Of a DNA stretch of 64,000 nt, positions 1-9,633 are shown in pieces. The DNA is taken from contig NZ_JALQDG010000040.1 of assembly GCF_023631325.1 (NCBI RefSeq), positions 62,001-126,000 on the forward strand, read 5' to 3'. Within the stretch, counting starts at the first letter, position 1, and each line of letters starts with the position of its first letter. A program made the position numbers and the translations under genes. The notes under the pieces were generated by a model, which was given only the letters and a program-made list of their open reading frames with translations, ran no database searches and was not told where the DNA came from. The DNA comes from Caballeronia sp. INDeC2. GTDB lineage: Bacteria > Pseudomonadota > Gammaproteobacteria > Burkholderiales > Burkholderiaceae.

Positions 1-201
1 CGCCGTTTCATTCCACCGCGCGGAACGCCCGCCGCGCCGGCCCACCGTCAGTACGCTCGCGCGAACCGCGAACGCGCTAAGCCATCGGAACTACGCCGCA
101 CTGACTAGCGGCACATCGCCGCCGCATCCGCTTGGCGGATAGGCGTCTCGCGCGACGCTCCGTACCCTTGTCGACAAAGCAGCAACGACAAGGAAAGGAC
201 G

Positions 202-1452
202 ATGAGCGTCGTCGACACAACCCGCGATCCAAGAGCATCTGCCGACACGCGCGCATGGCGCGTGCTCGGCGCCAGCACGTTCGCATTCACGATCTGCTTC
301 GCCGTGTGGATGGTGTTCGCCATCCTCGGCATTCCCCTCAAGAAGCAGTTGCATCTCAGCGATACCGAGTTCGGCCTCATCGCCGCGACGCCCGTGCTCA
401 CGGGTTCGCTCCTGCGCGTGCCCCTCGGCATCTGGACCGACCGCTTCGGCGGCCGCGTCGTGTTCTTCTGCACGATGGCCGTCACCGTCGTGCCGATCTG
501 GCTGATCGGCTACGCCACCGAACTGTGGCAATTCCTCGTGCTCGGCTTGTTCGTCGGCATTGCGGGGGCGTCGTTCTCGGTCGGGACGCCGTATGTCGCG
601 CGCTGGTTTTCGAAGTCGCGCCAAGGTCTCGCGATGGGCATCTTCGGCGCGGGCAACTCGGGCGCCGCGCTCACCAAGTTCGTCGCGCCCGTGCTGATTC
701 TCGCAGCGGGCACGTGGACTATCGTGCCGAAGGTCTATTCGATCGCGATGCTCGTCACCGCGCTGGTCTTCTGGTGCGTGTCGGCCTCTGACCCCGCGCA
801 TCGCATTGAAGGCGCACCGGGCTTCGCCGCGCAGATGGCCGTCCTCAAAGACCGCCGCGTGCTGCGTTACGCGCAGTATTACTCGGTCGTGTTCGGCGGC
901 TATGTCGGCCTTGCATTGTGGATGCCGCAGTACTACGTGAGTCAATACGGCTTCGGCATCGAACGCGCCGCGTTTTTCGCGGCGTGCTTCTCGCTTCCGG
1001 GCGGCATGCTCCGCGCGGTGGGCGGCTGGATGTCCGACCGCTTCGGCGCGTATCGCACCACATGGATCGTCATGTGGATCGCGCTCGCGTGCTTTTTCGT
1101 GCTGAGCTATCCGGTCACGGATTTCGTCGTCCACGCGAAGGACGGTCCACGCACGTTTCACATCGAGACCGGACCGGTCGCGTACACCGCGCTGATGTTC
1201 GTCCTGGGCGTTGCGATGGCGGTCGGCAAAGCATCCGTGTTCAAGTTCGTGTCGGATGAATTCTCCGCGAATATCGGTGCGGTGTCGGGCATCGTCGGCC
1301 TCGCGGGCGGTCTCGCCGGCTTCCTGTTGCCCATCCTCTTCGGCGTGCTCGTCGATCTCACCGGCGTGCGCACCACCTGTTTCATGCTGATGTTCGGCGC
1401 CACCGCCGTCAGTCTCATCTGCATGCACTTCACGTTTCAACCCAAACACTAG
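202..1452 (+). CDS. narK1: Nitrate/nitrite MFS transporter, NarK type 1
   Basis: A 416-residue, roughly 12-helix inner-membrane transporter of the nitrate/nitrite porter family. It probably imports nitrate to the cytoplasmic active site of NarGHI. The MFS loop motif is visible as GIWTDRFGGR (about residues 75-84). The nitrate-signature glycine stretch FGAGNSGAALT lies near residues 150-160, with a second glycine-rich segment (GIVGLAGGLAGF) near 365. The start is supported by AAGGAAAGGA a few bases upstream. A single NarL-like heptamer (TACCCTT, 163-169) and a 10-bp palindrome TTGTCGACAA (168-177) lie just upstream, but no FNR box was found in the 201 available bases. The stop is 2 bp before narK2. 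Type I (proton symport) is inferred from being the first of a narK1-narK2 pair. Confidence 0.93.
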   Translation: MSVVDTTRDPRASADTRAWRVLGASTFAFTICFAVWMVFAILGIPLKKQLHLSDTEFGLIAATPVLTGSLLRVPLGIWTDRFGGRVVFFCTMAVTVVPIWLIGYATELWQFLVLGLFVGIAGASFSVGTPYVARWFSKSRQGLAMGIFGAGNSGAALTKFVAPVLILAAGTWTIVPKVYSIAMLVTALVFWCVSASDPAHRIEGAPGFAAQMAVLKDRRVLRYAQYYSVVFGGYVGLALWMPQYYVSQYGFGIERAAFFAACFSLPGGMLRAVGGWMSDRFGAYRTTWIVMWIALACFFVLSYPVTDFVVHAKDGPRTFHIETGPVAYTALMFVLGVAMAVGKASVFKFVSDEFSANIGAVSGIVGLAGGLAGFLLPILFGVLVDLTGVRTTCFMLMFGATAVSLICMHFTFQPKH

Positions 1453-1454
1453 CC

Positions 1455-2843
1455 ATGTCATCAAGATATCTGCTCACTCGATGGGAGCCCGAGAACGCCG
1501 CCTTCTGGCGCGCGACGGGCGAATCGGTTGCCCGCCGCAACCTCTGGATCTCGATTCCCGCGTTGGCGCTGGCCTTCGCGGTGTGGTCGCTGTGGAGCGT
1601 GGTGGTCGTCAGTCTCGACAAAGCCGGCTTTCACTTCACGAAGGACCAGTTGTTCTGGCTCACCGCGTTGCCGGCGGTGTCGGGCGCGACGCTGCGCATT
1701 TTCTATTCGTTCCTCGTGCCGATCTTCGGCGGCCGGCGCTTCACGGCGTTCTCGACGGCCAGCCTGCTGATTCCGGCAATCGGCATGGGCATCGCGCTGC
1801 GCGATCCGTCGACGAGCTATCCGACGCTTCTCCTGCTCGCGCTCTTGTGCGGCTTCGGCGGCGCGAACTTCAGTTCGTCGATGGCCAACATCAGCTTCTT
1901 CTTTCCGAAAGCGAAGAAGGGCTTCGCGACCGGTATGAATGCGGGCATCGGCAATCTCGGTGTGTCGATCGTGCAGTTCGTGACGCCGCTCGTCATTTCC
2001 GCGAGTGTGTTCGGCGCGCTTGCCGGCGAGAGTCGGACCTACACCGTGCAGGGCGTCGAGCACGGTATCTGGCTGCAAAACGCGGGCTTCGTCTGGGTGC
2101 CGTTCATCGTGATCTCGGCGCTGGCGGCATGGTTCGGGATGAACGATATCGCGGACGCGAAGGCATCGTTCGCGGAACAGGCCGTCATCTTCAGGCGCAA
2201 GCACAACTGGCTCATGTGCCTGCTGTATATCGGCACGTTCGGCTCGTTTATCGGTTTCTCGGCGGGACTCGCGCTGCTGACGAAGGCGGAGTTTCCGTCG
2301 GTCAATCCCACCGCCTACGCGTTTCTCGGGCCGCTCGCAGGCGCGTTGACGCGTCCTGTCGGCGGCTGGATCTCCGACCGCCTCGGCGGTGCGCGCGTCA
2401 CGTTTTGGACCTTCATCGCGATGATCGCTGCGGTCTTCGGCGTGATGGCGTTCCTTCCGCACGGCGGCTCGGACGGCAGCTTCGCGGGCTTCCTCGCGAT
2501 GTTCATCGCACTGTTCGCGCTGACGGGAATCGGCAACGGCTCGACGTTCCGCATGATTCCGGTGATCTTCCTCACGCAGAAGCAACGCGAAGCCGAGGGC
2601 CAGGCCGACGATGCCAAGCGGCAGGCGCTGCACGAAGCGGGCAAGGAATCGGCGGCGGTGCTGGGCTTCGCGGGCGCGATCGGCGCGTACGGCGGCTTCT
2701 TCATTCCGCGCAGCTTCGGCACGTCCATGAGCATCACCGGCTCGCCCGACGCCGCGCTCTTGTGCTTCATCGCGTTCTACGCGATATGCGCGGCCGTGAC
2801 GTGGTTCTGCTATGCGCGCCGCAATGCGGACATGCCGTGCTGA
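1455..2843 (+). CDS. narK2: Nitrate/nitrite MFS antiporter, NarK type 2
   Basis: A 462-residue MFS protein of the nitrate/nitrite porter family, probably the nitrate/nitrite antiporter that exports the nitrite made by NarGHI. Both nitrate-signature segments are readable: NAGIGNLGVSIVQF near residues 158-171 and FAGAIGAYGGFFIP near 405-418. An N-terminal cytoplasmic extension (RWEPENAAFWRATG) precedes the first helix, as in E. coli NarK-like proteins. It starts 2 bp after the narK1 stop and is almost certainly co-transcribed with it. In some denitrifiers these two proteins are fused into one polypeptide; here they are separate adjacent genes. Confidence 0.93.
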   Translation: MSSRYLLTRWEPENAAFWRATGESVARRNLWISIPALALAFAVWSLWSVVVVSLDKAGFHFTKDQLFWLTALPAVSGATLRIFYSFLVPIFGGRRFTAFSTASLLIPAIGMGIALRDPSTSYPTLLLLALLCGFGGANFSSSMANISFFFPKAKKGFATGMNAGIGNLGVSIVQFVTPLVISASVFGALAGESRTYTVQGVEHGIWLQNAGFVWVPFIVISALAAWFGMNDIADAKASFAEQAVIFRRKHNWLMCLLYIGTFGSFIGFSAGLALLTKAEFPSVNPTAYAFLGPLAGALTRPVGGWISDRLGGARVTFWTFIAMIAAVFGVMAFLPHGGSDGSFAGFLAMFIALFALTGIGNGSTFRMIPVIFLTQKQREAEGQADDAKRQALHEAGKESAAVLGFAGAIGAYGGFFIPRSFGTSMSITGSPDAALLCFIAFYAICAAVTWFCYARRNADMPC

Positions 2844-2875
2844 GCTAGTCCTAAAGGCGTAGGCGCGCTAGTCCT
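2844..2875 (+). repeat. Direct repeat of GCTAGTCCT ahead of narG
   Basis: The 9-mer GCTAGTCCT occurs at 2844-2852 and again at 2867-2875, 23 bp apart start to start, in the narK2-narG gap. Spacing is near two helical turns. The first copy begins right after the narK2 stop. Whether it is a protein-binding site or chance is unknown. Confidence 0.4.
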
Positions 2876-2891
2876 CATGAGCCGAATCGAT

Positions 2892-2907
2892 TGCCCCATT
2901 CGGGGAA
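2892..2907 (+). promoter_or_regulatory. Candidate NarL 7-2-7 site upstream of narG
   Basis: Two inverted heptamers, TGCCCCA (2892-2898) and CGGGGAA (2901-2907, reverse complement TTCCCCG), are separated by 2 bp. That is the 7-2-7 arrangement known for NarL/NarP, whose heptamer consensus is TACYYMT. Each half matches 5 of 7 positions, with mismatches at positions 2 and 7. A possible -10 (TACACT, 2931-2936) follows about 24 bp downstream with no good -35, as expected for an activated promoter. The site is about 80 bp before the narG start. The assignment is an inference. Confidence 0.35.
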
Positions 2908-2986
2908 TGGTCGCGCGCGCATCGCGTCCCTACACTCGAATCAATGAATTCATGGCGGCGCACGTCCGCCACGCCCGGAGAAACGG

Positions 2987-5900
2987 ATGAGTCACTTTCT
3001 GGATCGGCTGAAGTTCATGTCGCGCATCAAGTCCACGTTTGCGAACGGACATGGCGCGGTCGTGAACGAAGACCGCAAATGGGAAAACGGCTATCGCAGC
3101 CGCTGGCAGCACGACAAGATCGTGCGCTCCACGCACGGCGTGAACTGCACGGGCTCCTGCTCGTGGAAGGTCTATGTCAAGAACGGTCTGATCACGTGGG
3201 AAACGCAGCAGACGGACTATCCGCGCACGCGCCCCGATCTGCCGAATCACGAACCGCGCGGCTGTCCGCGTGGCGCGTCGTATAGCTGGTACGTGTACTC
3301 GGCGCAGCGCGTGAAGCATCCGATGATTCGCGGCCGTCTCGTCGAAATGTGGCGTGAGGCGAGGAAGACGCTCGATCCTGTCGCGGCGTGGGCCTCGATC
3401 TGCGAAAACCCGGAGAAGGCGAAGCGCTACAAGAGCGTGCGCGGTCTAGGCGGTTTCGTGCGCGCGGACTGGGACACGGCGACCGAGATCATCGCGGCGG
3501 CGAACGCTCATACCATCGGCAAGTACGGGCCTGATCGCGTGATCGGCTTCTCGCCGATTCCCGCGATGTCGATGGTTTCCTACGCCGCCGGCGCGCGCTA
3601 TTTGAGCCTGATCGGCGGCGCGTGTCTGTCGTTCTACGACTGGTATTGCGATTTGCCGCCCGCGTCGCCGCAAGTCTGGGGCGAACAGACCGACGTGCCC
3701 GAATCCGCGGACTGGTACAACTCCACGTATCTGATGGTGTGGGGCTCCAACGTGCCGCAAACGCGCACGCCGGACGCGCACTTCTACACGGAAGTGCGCT
3801 ACAAGGGCACGAAGACGGTTGCGGTGTCGTCGGATTACGGCGAAATGGTCAAGTTCGGCGACATTTGGCTCGCGCCGAAGCAAGGCACCGACGCCGCGCT
3901 CGCCATGGCGATGGGCCATGTCGTACTGAAGGAATTCCACGCGAGCGGCAAATCCGCGTATTTCCGCGATTACGTGAAGCGCTATACCGACATGCCGATG
4001 CTCGTCGTGCTGCGGGAACACGAAGGCACGCTCGTGCCCGACCATTTCCTGCGCGCATCGCAACTGCAGGACGGTCTCGACGAGGCGAACAATCCGCAAT
4101 GGAAGACGCTCGTCATCGACGAGACGAGCGGCAGGATCGTCGCGCCGAACGGCACGATCGGCTTTCGCTGGGGCGAGTCGAATCACGACGACGGCGCGAA
4201 GGTCGGGCGCTGGAATCTCGAACAGAAGGACGGCGGCTCGGGCCGGGATATCGATCCGCGCCTGTCGCTCGTCGGTGCGCACGACGAAGCGGCGGATGTG
4301 AGTTTCCCGTACTTCGGCACGGAGCACGACGCCTTGCTCGCGCGCCGCGTGCCCGTGAAGCACATCACGCTCGCGGACGGCGCGAGGGCGCGCGTCGCGA
4401 CCGTGTACGACTTGCAGATGGCGAACTACGGCGTGGATCAGGGTCTCGGCGGCGCGAACGTCGCCACATCCTACGATGACGACGTGCCGTACACACCCGC
4501 GTGGCAGGAGAAGCACACGACCGTGCCGCGCCATCTCGTCATTCAGGTGGCGCGCGAGTTCGCGGACAACGCGGACCGCACGCAGGGCAAGAGCATGGTG
4601 ATCGTCGGCGCGGCGCTGAATCACTGGTATCACAACGACATGATCTATCGCGGCATCATCAATCTGTTGATGATGTGCGGCTGTATCGGCAAGAGCGGCG
4701 GCGGCTGGGCGCATTACGTGGGTCAGGAAAAGCTGCGTCCGCAATTCGGATGGGCGCCGCTCGCGTTCGCGCTCGACTGGTCGCGTCCGCCGCGCCAGAT
4801 GAACGGCACGTCGTTCTTCTATAACCATACGAGCCAGTGGCGCCACGAGAAAGTGGCCGTGGACGAGATCCTCGGGCCGACCGCCGACAAATCGCGCTAC
4901 GAGAACCTCTCGATGCTCGACATGAACGCGAAGTCGGAACGCATGGGCTGGCTGCCGTCGGCGCCGCAGCTCGGCGCGAATCCGCTCGATATCGTCGATG
5001 CCGCGAAGCGCGCGGGCCGCGATCCGATCGAATACACGGTGGAGCAACTGAAGTCGGGCGCGCTCGGTTTCGCGTGCGACGATCCCGACAATCCGGCGAA
5101 CTTCCCGCGCAACATGTTCGTGTGGCGTTCGAACATTCTCGGCAGCTCGGGCAAGGGCCACGAATACTTCCTGAAGTATCTGCTCGGCACGCAAAACGCG
5201 TTATTCGGCGACGAAGCCGATGCGATCAAACCCGGCGAAGTGAACGTGCGCGACGCCGCCGAAGGCAAGCTCGATCTCCTGACCGTGCTCGATTTCCGCA
5301 TGAGCACGACGTGTCTGTATGGCGACATCGTGCTGCCGAGCGCGACGTTCTACGAGAAGAACGACCTGAACACGTCGGACATGCATCCGTTCATCCATCC
5401 GTTGTCGGAAGCGGTGCAGCCGTTGTGGGAAAGCAAGAGCGACTGGGAAATCTACAAGGCGATTGCCAAGAGGTTCTCGGAGATCGGCGGCAAGCATCTC
5501 GGCACGCGCACCGATCTCGTGTGCACGCCGCTCATGCACGACACGCCCGGCGAACTCGGACAGGCGTTCGAGCCGAAGGACTGGCGTCATGGCGAATGCG
5601 ATCTTATCCCCGGCAAGACCGCGCCGTCGATGACGCTCGTCGAGCGCGACTACAACGCAATCTACGACAAGTTCACGTCGGTTGGACCTTTGCTTGCGAA
5701 GTTCGGCAACGGCGGCAAGGGCATCAACTGGAATACGGCGCATGAAGTGGGTGAGCTCGCGTCGCTGTCCGGCGAGAACGAGGGGCGTCCGCGTCTCGAT
5801 ACCGCAATCGATGCCGCCGAGATGATCCTCACGTTCGCGCCCGAAACGAACGGCCATGTCGCCGTGAAGGCCTGGGAAGCGCTCTCGAAGATCACGGGAC

Positions 5901-6694
5901 GCGACCACTCGCATCTCGCGCTCGGCCGCGAGCATGACAAGATTCGCTTTCGCGACGTGCAGGCGCAGCCGCGCAAGATCATTTCCGCACCGACGTGGTC
6001 CGGGCTCGAATCGGAAGAAGTCAGCTACAACGCAGGCTACACGAACGTGCACGAGTTGATCCCGTGGCGCACGCTCACCGGCCGGCAGCAGTTCTATCAG
6101 GACCATCGCTGGATGCTGGATTTCGGCGAAGGCTCTTGCGTCTACAAGCCCGCGATCGACACCAAGACCATTTCGCCGATGCTCGGTGCGAAGCCCAACG
6201 GCGAACATGAGCTCGTCTTGAACTGGATCACGCCGCACCGGAAGTGGGGTATCCACTCCACTTACACGGACAACCTGCGCATGCTCACGCTGTCGCGCGG
6301 CGGTCCGCACGTTTGGGTCTCGGAAGCGGAAGCGAAAGAGGCCGGACTGAAGGACAACGACTGGGTGGAAGTGTTCAACGTGAACGGCACGCTGACGGCG
6401 CGCGTCGTCGTGAGCCAGCGCGTGCCGCGCGGCATGTGCCTGATGTATCACGCGCAGGAGAAGATCATCAACGTGCCGGGCGCGGAGACGAGCGGCATGC
6501 GCGGCGGCATCCATAACTCGGTGACGCGCACGGTGCTCAAACCGACGCACATGATCGGCGGATACGCGCAACAGGCCTACGGCTTCAACTACTACGGCAC
6601 CGTTGGAAGCAATCGCGACGAATACGTCATCGTGCGCAAGATGAAGAACGTCGACTGGGTCGAAGGCCGGCTCAAGGAAGGAGCAGCATCATGA
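2987..6694 (+). CDS. narG: Respiratory nitrate reductase alpha subunit
   Basis: Catalytic molybdenum (bis-MGD) subunit of the membrane-bound nitrate reductase, reducing nitrate to nitrite on the cytoplasmic side. At 1235 residues it is near the family length of about 1245. The FS0 iron-sulfur ligands are visible as H50, C54, C58 and C93 (HGVNCTGSC ... RGCPRG). The SFYDWYCDLPPAS block around 215-227 holds the conserved Asp region that ligates Mo. Long stretches match known NarG proteins, such as YDDDVPYTPAW-type and HEYFLKYLLGT blocks, and the C-terminal GFNYYGTVGSNRDE. The start is preceded by CCCGGAGAAACGG. The end overlaps narH by 4 bp (ATGA), indicating translational coupling. Confidence 0.98.
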   Translation: MSHFLDRLKFMSRIKSTFANGHGAVVNEDRKWENGYRSRWQHDKIVRSTHGVNCTGSCSWKVYVKNGLITWETQQTDYPRTRPDLPNHEPRGCPRGASYSWYVYSAQRVKHPMIRGRLVEMWREARKTLDPVAAWASICENPEKAKRYKSVRGLGGFVRADWDTATEIIAAANAHTIGKYGPDRVIGFSPIPAMSMVSYAAGARYLSLIGGACLSFYDWYCDLPPASPQVWGEQTDVPESADWYNSTYLMVWGSNVPQTRTPDAHFYTEVRYKGTKTVAVSSDYGEMVKFGDIWLAPKQGTDAALAMAMGHVVLKEFHASGKSAYFRDYVKRYTDMPMLVVLREHEGTLVPDHFLRASQLQDGLDEANNPQWKTLVIDETSGRIVAPNGTIGFRWGESNHDDGAKVGRWNLEQKDGGSGRDIDPRLSLVGAHDEAADVSFPYFGTEHDALLARRVPVKHITLADGARARVATVYDLQMANYGVDQGLGGANVATSYDDDVPYTPAWQEKHTTVPRHLVIQVAREFADNADRTQGKSMVIVGAALNHWYHNDMIYRGIINLLMMCGCIGKSGGGWAHYVGQEKLRPQFGWAPLAFALDWSRPPRQMNGTSFFYNHTSQWRHEKVAVDEILGPTADKSRYENLSMLDMNAKSERMGWLPSAPQLGANPLDIVDAAKRAGRDPIEYTVEQLKSGALGFACDDPDNPANFPRNMFVWRSNILGSSGKGHEYFLKYLLGTQNALFGDEADAIKPGEVNVRDAAEGKLDLLTVLDFRMSTTCLYGDIVLPSATFYEKNDLNTSDMHPFIHPLSEAVQPLWESKSDWEIYKAIAKRFSEIGGKHLGTRTDLVCTPLMHDTPGELGQAFEPKDWRHGECDLIPGKTAPSMTLVERDYNAIYDKFTSVGPLLAKFGNGGKGINWNTAHEVGELASLSGENEGRPRLDTAIDAAEMILTFAPETNGHVAVKAWEALSKITGRDHSHLALGREHDKIRFRDVQAQPRKIISAPTWSGLESEEVSYNAGYTNVHELIPWRTLTGRQQFYQDHRWMLDFGEGSCVYKPAIDTKTISPMLGAKPNGEHELVLNWITPHRKWGIHSTYTDNLRMLTLSRGGPHVWVSEAEAKEAGLKDNDWVEVFNVNGTLTARVVVSQRVPRGMCLMYHAQEKIINVPGAETSGMRGGIHNSVTRTVLKPTHMIGGYAQQAYGFNYYGTVGSNRDEYVIVRKMKNVDWVEGRLKEGAAS

Positions 6695-8244
6695 AGATCC
6701 GCGCCCAGGTTGCGATGGTCTTGAATCTGGACAAGTGCATCGGTTGCCATACGTGTTCGGTCACATGCAAGAACGTGTGGACGTCGCGCGATGGCGTCGA
6801 GTACGCGTGGTTCAACAACGTCGAGACGAAGCCGGGCATCGGCTATCCGAAGGAGTGGGAGCGCCAGGAGAAGTGGAACGGCGGCTGGATCCGCAAGAAC
6901 GACGGCCGCATTGAACCGCGTCAGGGTCCGAAGCTGAAAGTGCTCGCGAACCTCTTCGCGAACCCGAATCTTCCGGCCATCGACGACTATTACGAGCCGT
7001 TCACCTTCGACTACGCGCGTCTGCAGAACGCGCCGCTTTCGCAGACGCCGCCCACGGCGCGCCCCGTGTCCGCGATCACCGGCAAGAAAATGGACAAGAT
7101 CCATTGGGGGCCGAACTGGGAAGACGATCTCGGGGGCGAATTCGAGTCGCGCAGCCGCGATGCGCTCTTCGAGAACGTGCAGAAGGAGATGTACGCGACG
7201 TTCGAGAACACCTTCATGATGTATCTGCCGCGCCTATGCGAGCACTGTCTGAATCCGGCTTGCGTGGCGTCGTGTCCGTCGGGTTCGGTGTACAAGCGCG
7301 AGGACGACGGCATCGTGCTCGTCGATCAGGACAAGTGCCGCGGCTGGCGCATGTGCGTGTCCGGCTGCCCGTACAAGAAGATGTACTTCAACTGGAAGTC
7401 GGGCAAGGCCGAGAAGTGTGTGTTTTGCTATCCGCGCATCGAGGCGGGCGAGCCGACCGTGTGCTCGGAAACGTGCGTGGGGCGCATCCGCTATCTCGGC
7501 GTGATGCTGTACGACGCGGACCGCATCGAAGAAGCAGCCTCCGTCGAAGCGACGACGGATCTCTATCAGTCGCAACTCGACCTGTTCCTCGATCCGCACG
7601 ATCCGCAAGTGCAGGCCGAAGCGGCGCGCCAGGGCATCGCGCAAAGCTGGCTCGACGCGGCGAAGCGCTCGCCGGTTTATCGGATGGCGTGTGAGTGGAA
7701 GGTTGCGTTCCCGCTGCATCCCGAGTACCGCACGTTGCCGATGGTGTGGTACGTGCCGCCGCTTTCGCCGATTCAATCCGCGGCCGACGCCGGTCATATG
7801 GGACTGAACGGTGTCATACCCGACGTGAAGAGCCTGCGCATTCCCATGCGCTATCTGGCGAATCTGCTTACCGCGGGCGATGAAGCGCCGATCGTCGCCG
7901 CGCTCGACCGCATGCTCGCGATGCGTGCCTACAAGCGGGCGCAGAACGTGGACAACGTGAGCGATGACGCTGTGCTGAACAACGTCGGCCTCACGGCATC
8001 GCAAGTGGAAGAGATGTACCAGTTGATGGCGATCGCCAACTACGAGGACCGTTTCGTGGTGCCGTCGTCGCACAAGGAAATGGCGCAGGACAGCTTCGAC
8101 GAGAAGGGCAGTTGCGGCTTTTCGTTCGGTAATTGCGGCTCGCCGGGAACGTCGGACGGATCGCTGTTCGGATCGCGAACGCATGGCGAAGTAAGCTACG
8201 CGGCGCTGCCGAAGTCGCGCAAGAAAGCGCTGGCGGACGGTTGA
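6691..8244 (+). CDS. narH: Respiratory nitrate reductase beta subunit
   Basis: Electron-transfer subunit that passes electrons from NarI haem to NarG through four iron-sulfur clusters. Length 517 residues. The four cysteine groups are readable: CIGCHTCSVTC (C16, C19, C22, C26), CEHCLNPACVASCP, CRGWRMCVSGCP and CVFCYPR ... CSETC. In the third group a Trp replaces the second Cys, the hallmark of the [3Fe-4S] cluster in NarH. It overlaps narG by 4 bp and is followed 13 bp later by narJ. Preceded by AAGGAGCAGCATC, a good ribosome-binding site. Confidence 0.98.
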   Translation: MKIRAQVAMVLNLDKCIGCHTCSVTCKNVWTSRDGVEYAWFNNVETKPGIGYPKEWERQEKWNGGWIRKNDGRIEPRQGPKLKVLANLFANPNLPAIDDYYEPFTFDYARLQNAPLSQTPPTARPVSAITGKKMDKIHWGPNWEDDLGGEFESRSRDALFENVQKEMYATFENTFMMYLPRLCEHCLNPACVASCPSGSVYKREDDGIVLVDQDKCRGWRMCVSGCPYKKMYFNWKSGKAEKCVFCYPRIEAGEPTVCSETCVGRIRYLGVMLYDADRIEEAASVEATTDLYQSQLDLFLDPHDPQVQAEAARQGIAQSWLDAAKRSPVYRMACEWKVAFPLHPEYRTLPMVWYVPPLSPIQSAADAGHMGLNGVIPDVKSLRIPMRYLANLLTAGDEAPIVAALDRMLAMRAYKRAQNVDNVSDDAVLNNVGLTASQVEEMYQLMAIANYEDRFVVPSSHKEMAQDSFDEKGSCGFSFGNCGSPGTSDGSLFGSRTHGEVSYAALPKSRKKALADG

Positions 8245-8257
8245 TCAAGGAATAACC

Positions 8258-8935
8258 ATGTCGCTCTATCCCATTCTTTCCGCGCTGCTCGATTATCCGG
8301 AGCCCGCGTTGCTCAACGCGCTGCCGGAGATCGAAGCCGCGCTGCATGACTGGCCGCAGGCAGGCACGCGCCTCGCTCCGCTGATCGCGTTGCTGAAGCT
8401 TCCGCTGATCGACGCGCAGCAGAACTACGTTGCCACGTTCGATCGCAATCCGTCGCATTCGCTGCATCTCTTCGAGCACGTGCACGGCGAAAGCCGCGAT
8501 CGCGGTCAGGCGATGGTCGATCTGCTCGACGAGTATCGCGGTCTCGGCCTCGATGTCGCATCGAACGAATTGCCCGATTACGTGCCGCTCTTTCTCGAAG
8601 TGCTCGGCGCGGTCGAACCGGATCGCGCGCAGTCATTGCTCGACGATGCGATTCACGTGCTCGATGCAATCGGAGAGCGTCTCGCGCGCGATCAAAGCCC
8701 TTATGCAGCCGTGTTCGCCGTCTTGCGTGAGCTCGCCACGATCGAGCCGCGCCCGCTCGCGCAGCCGCCCGTGCGCGACATGGACGAGATGCTCGAAACC
8801 TTCGGGCCGGGTCCGGACGGCGTCGAGCCGCTGCTCGCGCCCCATGCGCGACCGGACACGCATACCATTCGCTTTCATCCGCGCGGCGCATCGGCGGCCG
8901 GCGCGGGCGCACCCATCACAAAGGACGCACGATGA
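8258..8935 (+). CDS. narJ: Nitrate reductase molybdenum cofactor assembly chaperone
   Basis: A 225-residue TorD/NarJ-family chaperone needed to insert cofactor into NarG and to anchor NarGH to NarI; it is not part of the final enzyme. The N-terminal LSALLDYPEP and central HLFEHVHGESRDRGQAM segments are typical of NarJ (the latter ends with the DLLDEY helix). It lies between narH and narI and overlaps narI by 4 bp. An acidic, Pro-rich tail with a PRGASAAG linker follows the helical domain. Confidence 0.95.
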   Translation: MSLYPILSALLDYPEPALLNALPEIEAALHDWPQAGTRLAPLIALLKLPLIDAQQNYVATFDRNPSHSLHLFEHVHGESRDRGQAMVDLLDEYRGLGLDVASNELPDYVPLFLEVLGAVEPDRAQSLLDDAIHVLDAIGERLARDQSPYAAVFAVLRELATIEPRPLAQPPVRDMDEMLETFGPGPDGVEPLLAPHARPDTHTIRFHPRGASAAGAGAPITKDAR

Positions 8936-9615
8936 ACCTGTTCAACGCCTTCGTGTTCGGCATCTATCCGTATATCGCCGCCAGCATTTTCCTGTTCGGC
9001 AGCCTCGTGCGCTTCGAGCGCGAGCAGTACACGTGGAAGGCGGACAGCACGCAGTTCGTCGAACGCGGCAACCTCAGGCTCGGCAATATCCTGTTTCACG
9101 TCGGAATTCTGGGGCTGTTCTTCGGACACCTCGTCGGCTTGCTCACGCCGGTCGCGGTGTGGGACGCACTCGGCATCGAGCACAGCGTCAAGCAGGTAAT
9201 CGCGATGGTCGCGGGCGGCGTGATGGGCACGATGTGTCTCGCCGGGCTGCTGATCCTGCTGCATCGTCGCCTGACGAGCGTGCGCCTTTCGGCACTGACG
9301 AAGATCGGCGACCGCGTGCTGTTGCTGTGGATTCTGATCACGCTGCTGCTCGGGCTTTCGACGATCGGCGTATCCGCCGGTCACATAGACGGCTCGATGA
9401 TGGTGCGCCTCATGACCTGGGCGCAGCACATCGTCACGTTCAGAGCCGATGCCGCGCGCTATGTCGCAGATGCGCCGCTGCTCTTCCGCGTACATTTGTT
9501 CATGGGCATGAGTCTGTTCGTGATCTTCCCGTTCACGCGTCTCGTGCACGTCTGGAGCGGCTTCGCTTCGCTCGGCTATCTCGGACGCGCGTGGCAACTG
9601 GTCCGCAGCCGCTGA
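8932..9615 (+). CDS. narI: Respiratory nitrate reductase gamma subunit (cytochrome b)
   Basis: Five-helix membrane subunit that oxidises quinol and carries two b haems. At 227 residues it has the normal length. All four haem-ligating histidines are at the expected places: H56 and H66 (FHVGILGLFFGH) and H188 and H206 (VHLFMG ... RLVHVW). The N-terminus NAFVFGIYPYIAASIFLFGS is typical. It overlaps narJ by 4 bp, and narX begins 18 bp downstream, so the reductase and sensor genes are likely one transcript. Confidence 0.97.
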   Translation: MNLFNAFVFGIYPYIAASIFLFGSLVRFEREQYTWKADSTQFVERGNLRLGNILFHVGILGLFFGHLVGLLTPVAVWDALGIEHSVKQVIAMVAGGVMGTMCLAGLLILLHRRLTSVRLSALTKIGDRVLLLWILITLLLGLSTIGVSAGHIDGSMMVRLMTWAQHIVTFRADAARYVADAPLLFRVHLFMGMSLFVIFPFTRLVHVWSGFASLGYLGRAWQLVRSR

Positions 9616-9633
9616 ATCCGTCAACAACGCAGC

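Noticed and set aside
1..201. FNR/ANR box (TTGAT-N4-ATCAA) ahead of narK1
   Set aside because: Looked for on both strands in the available upstream DNA and in the narK2-narG gap; none found. The operon may start upstream of this window.
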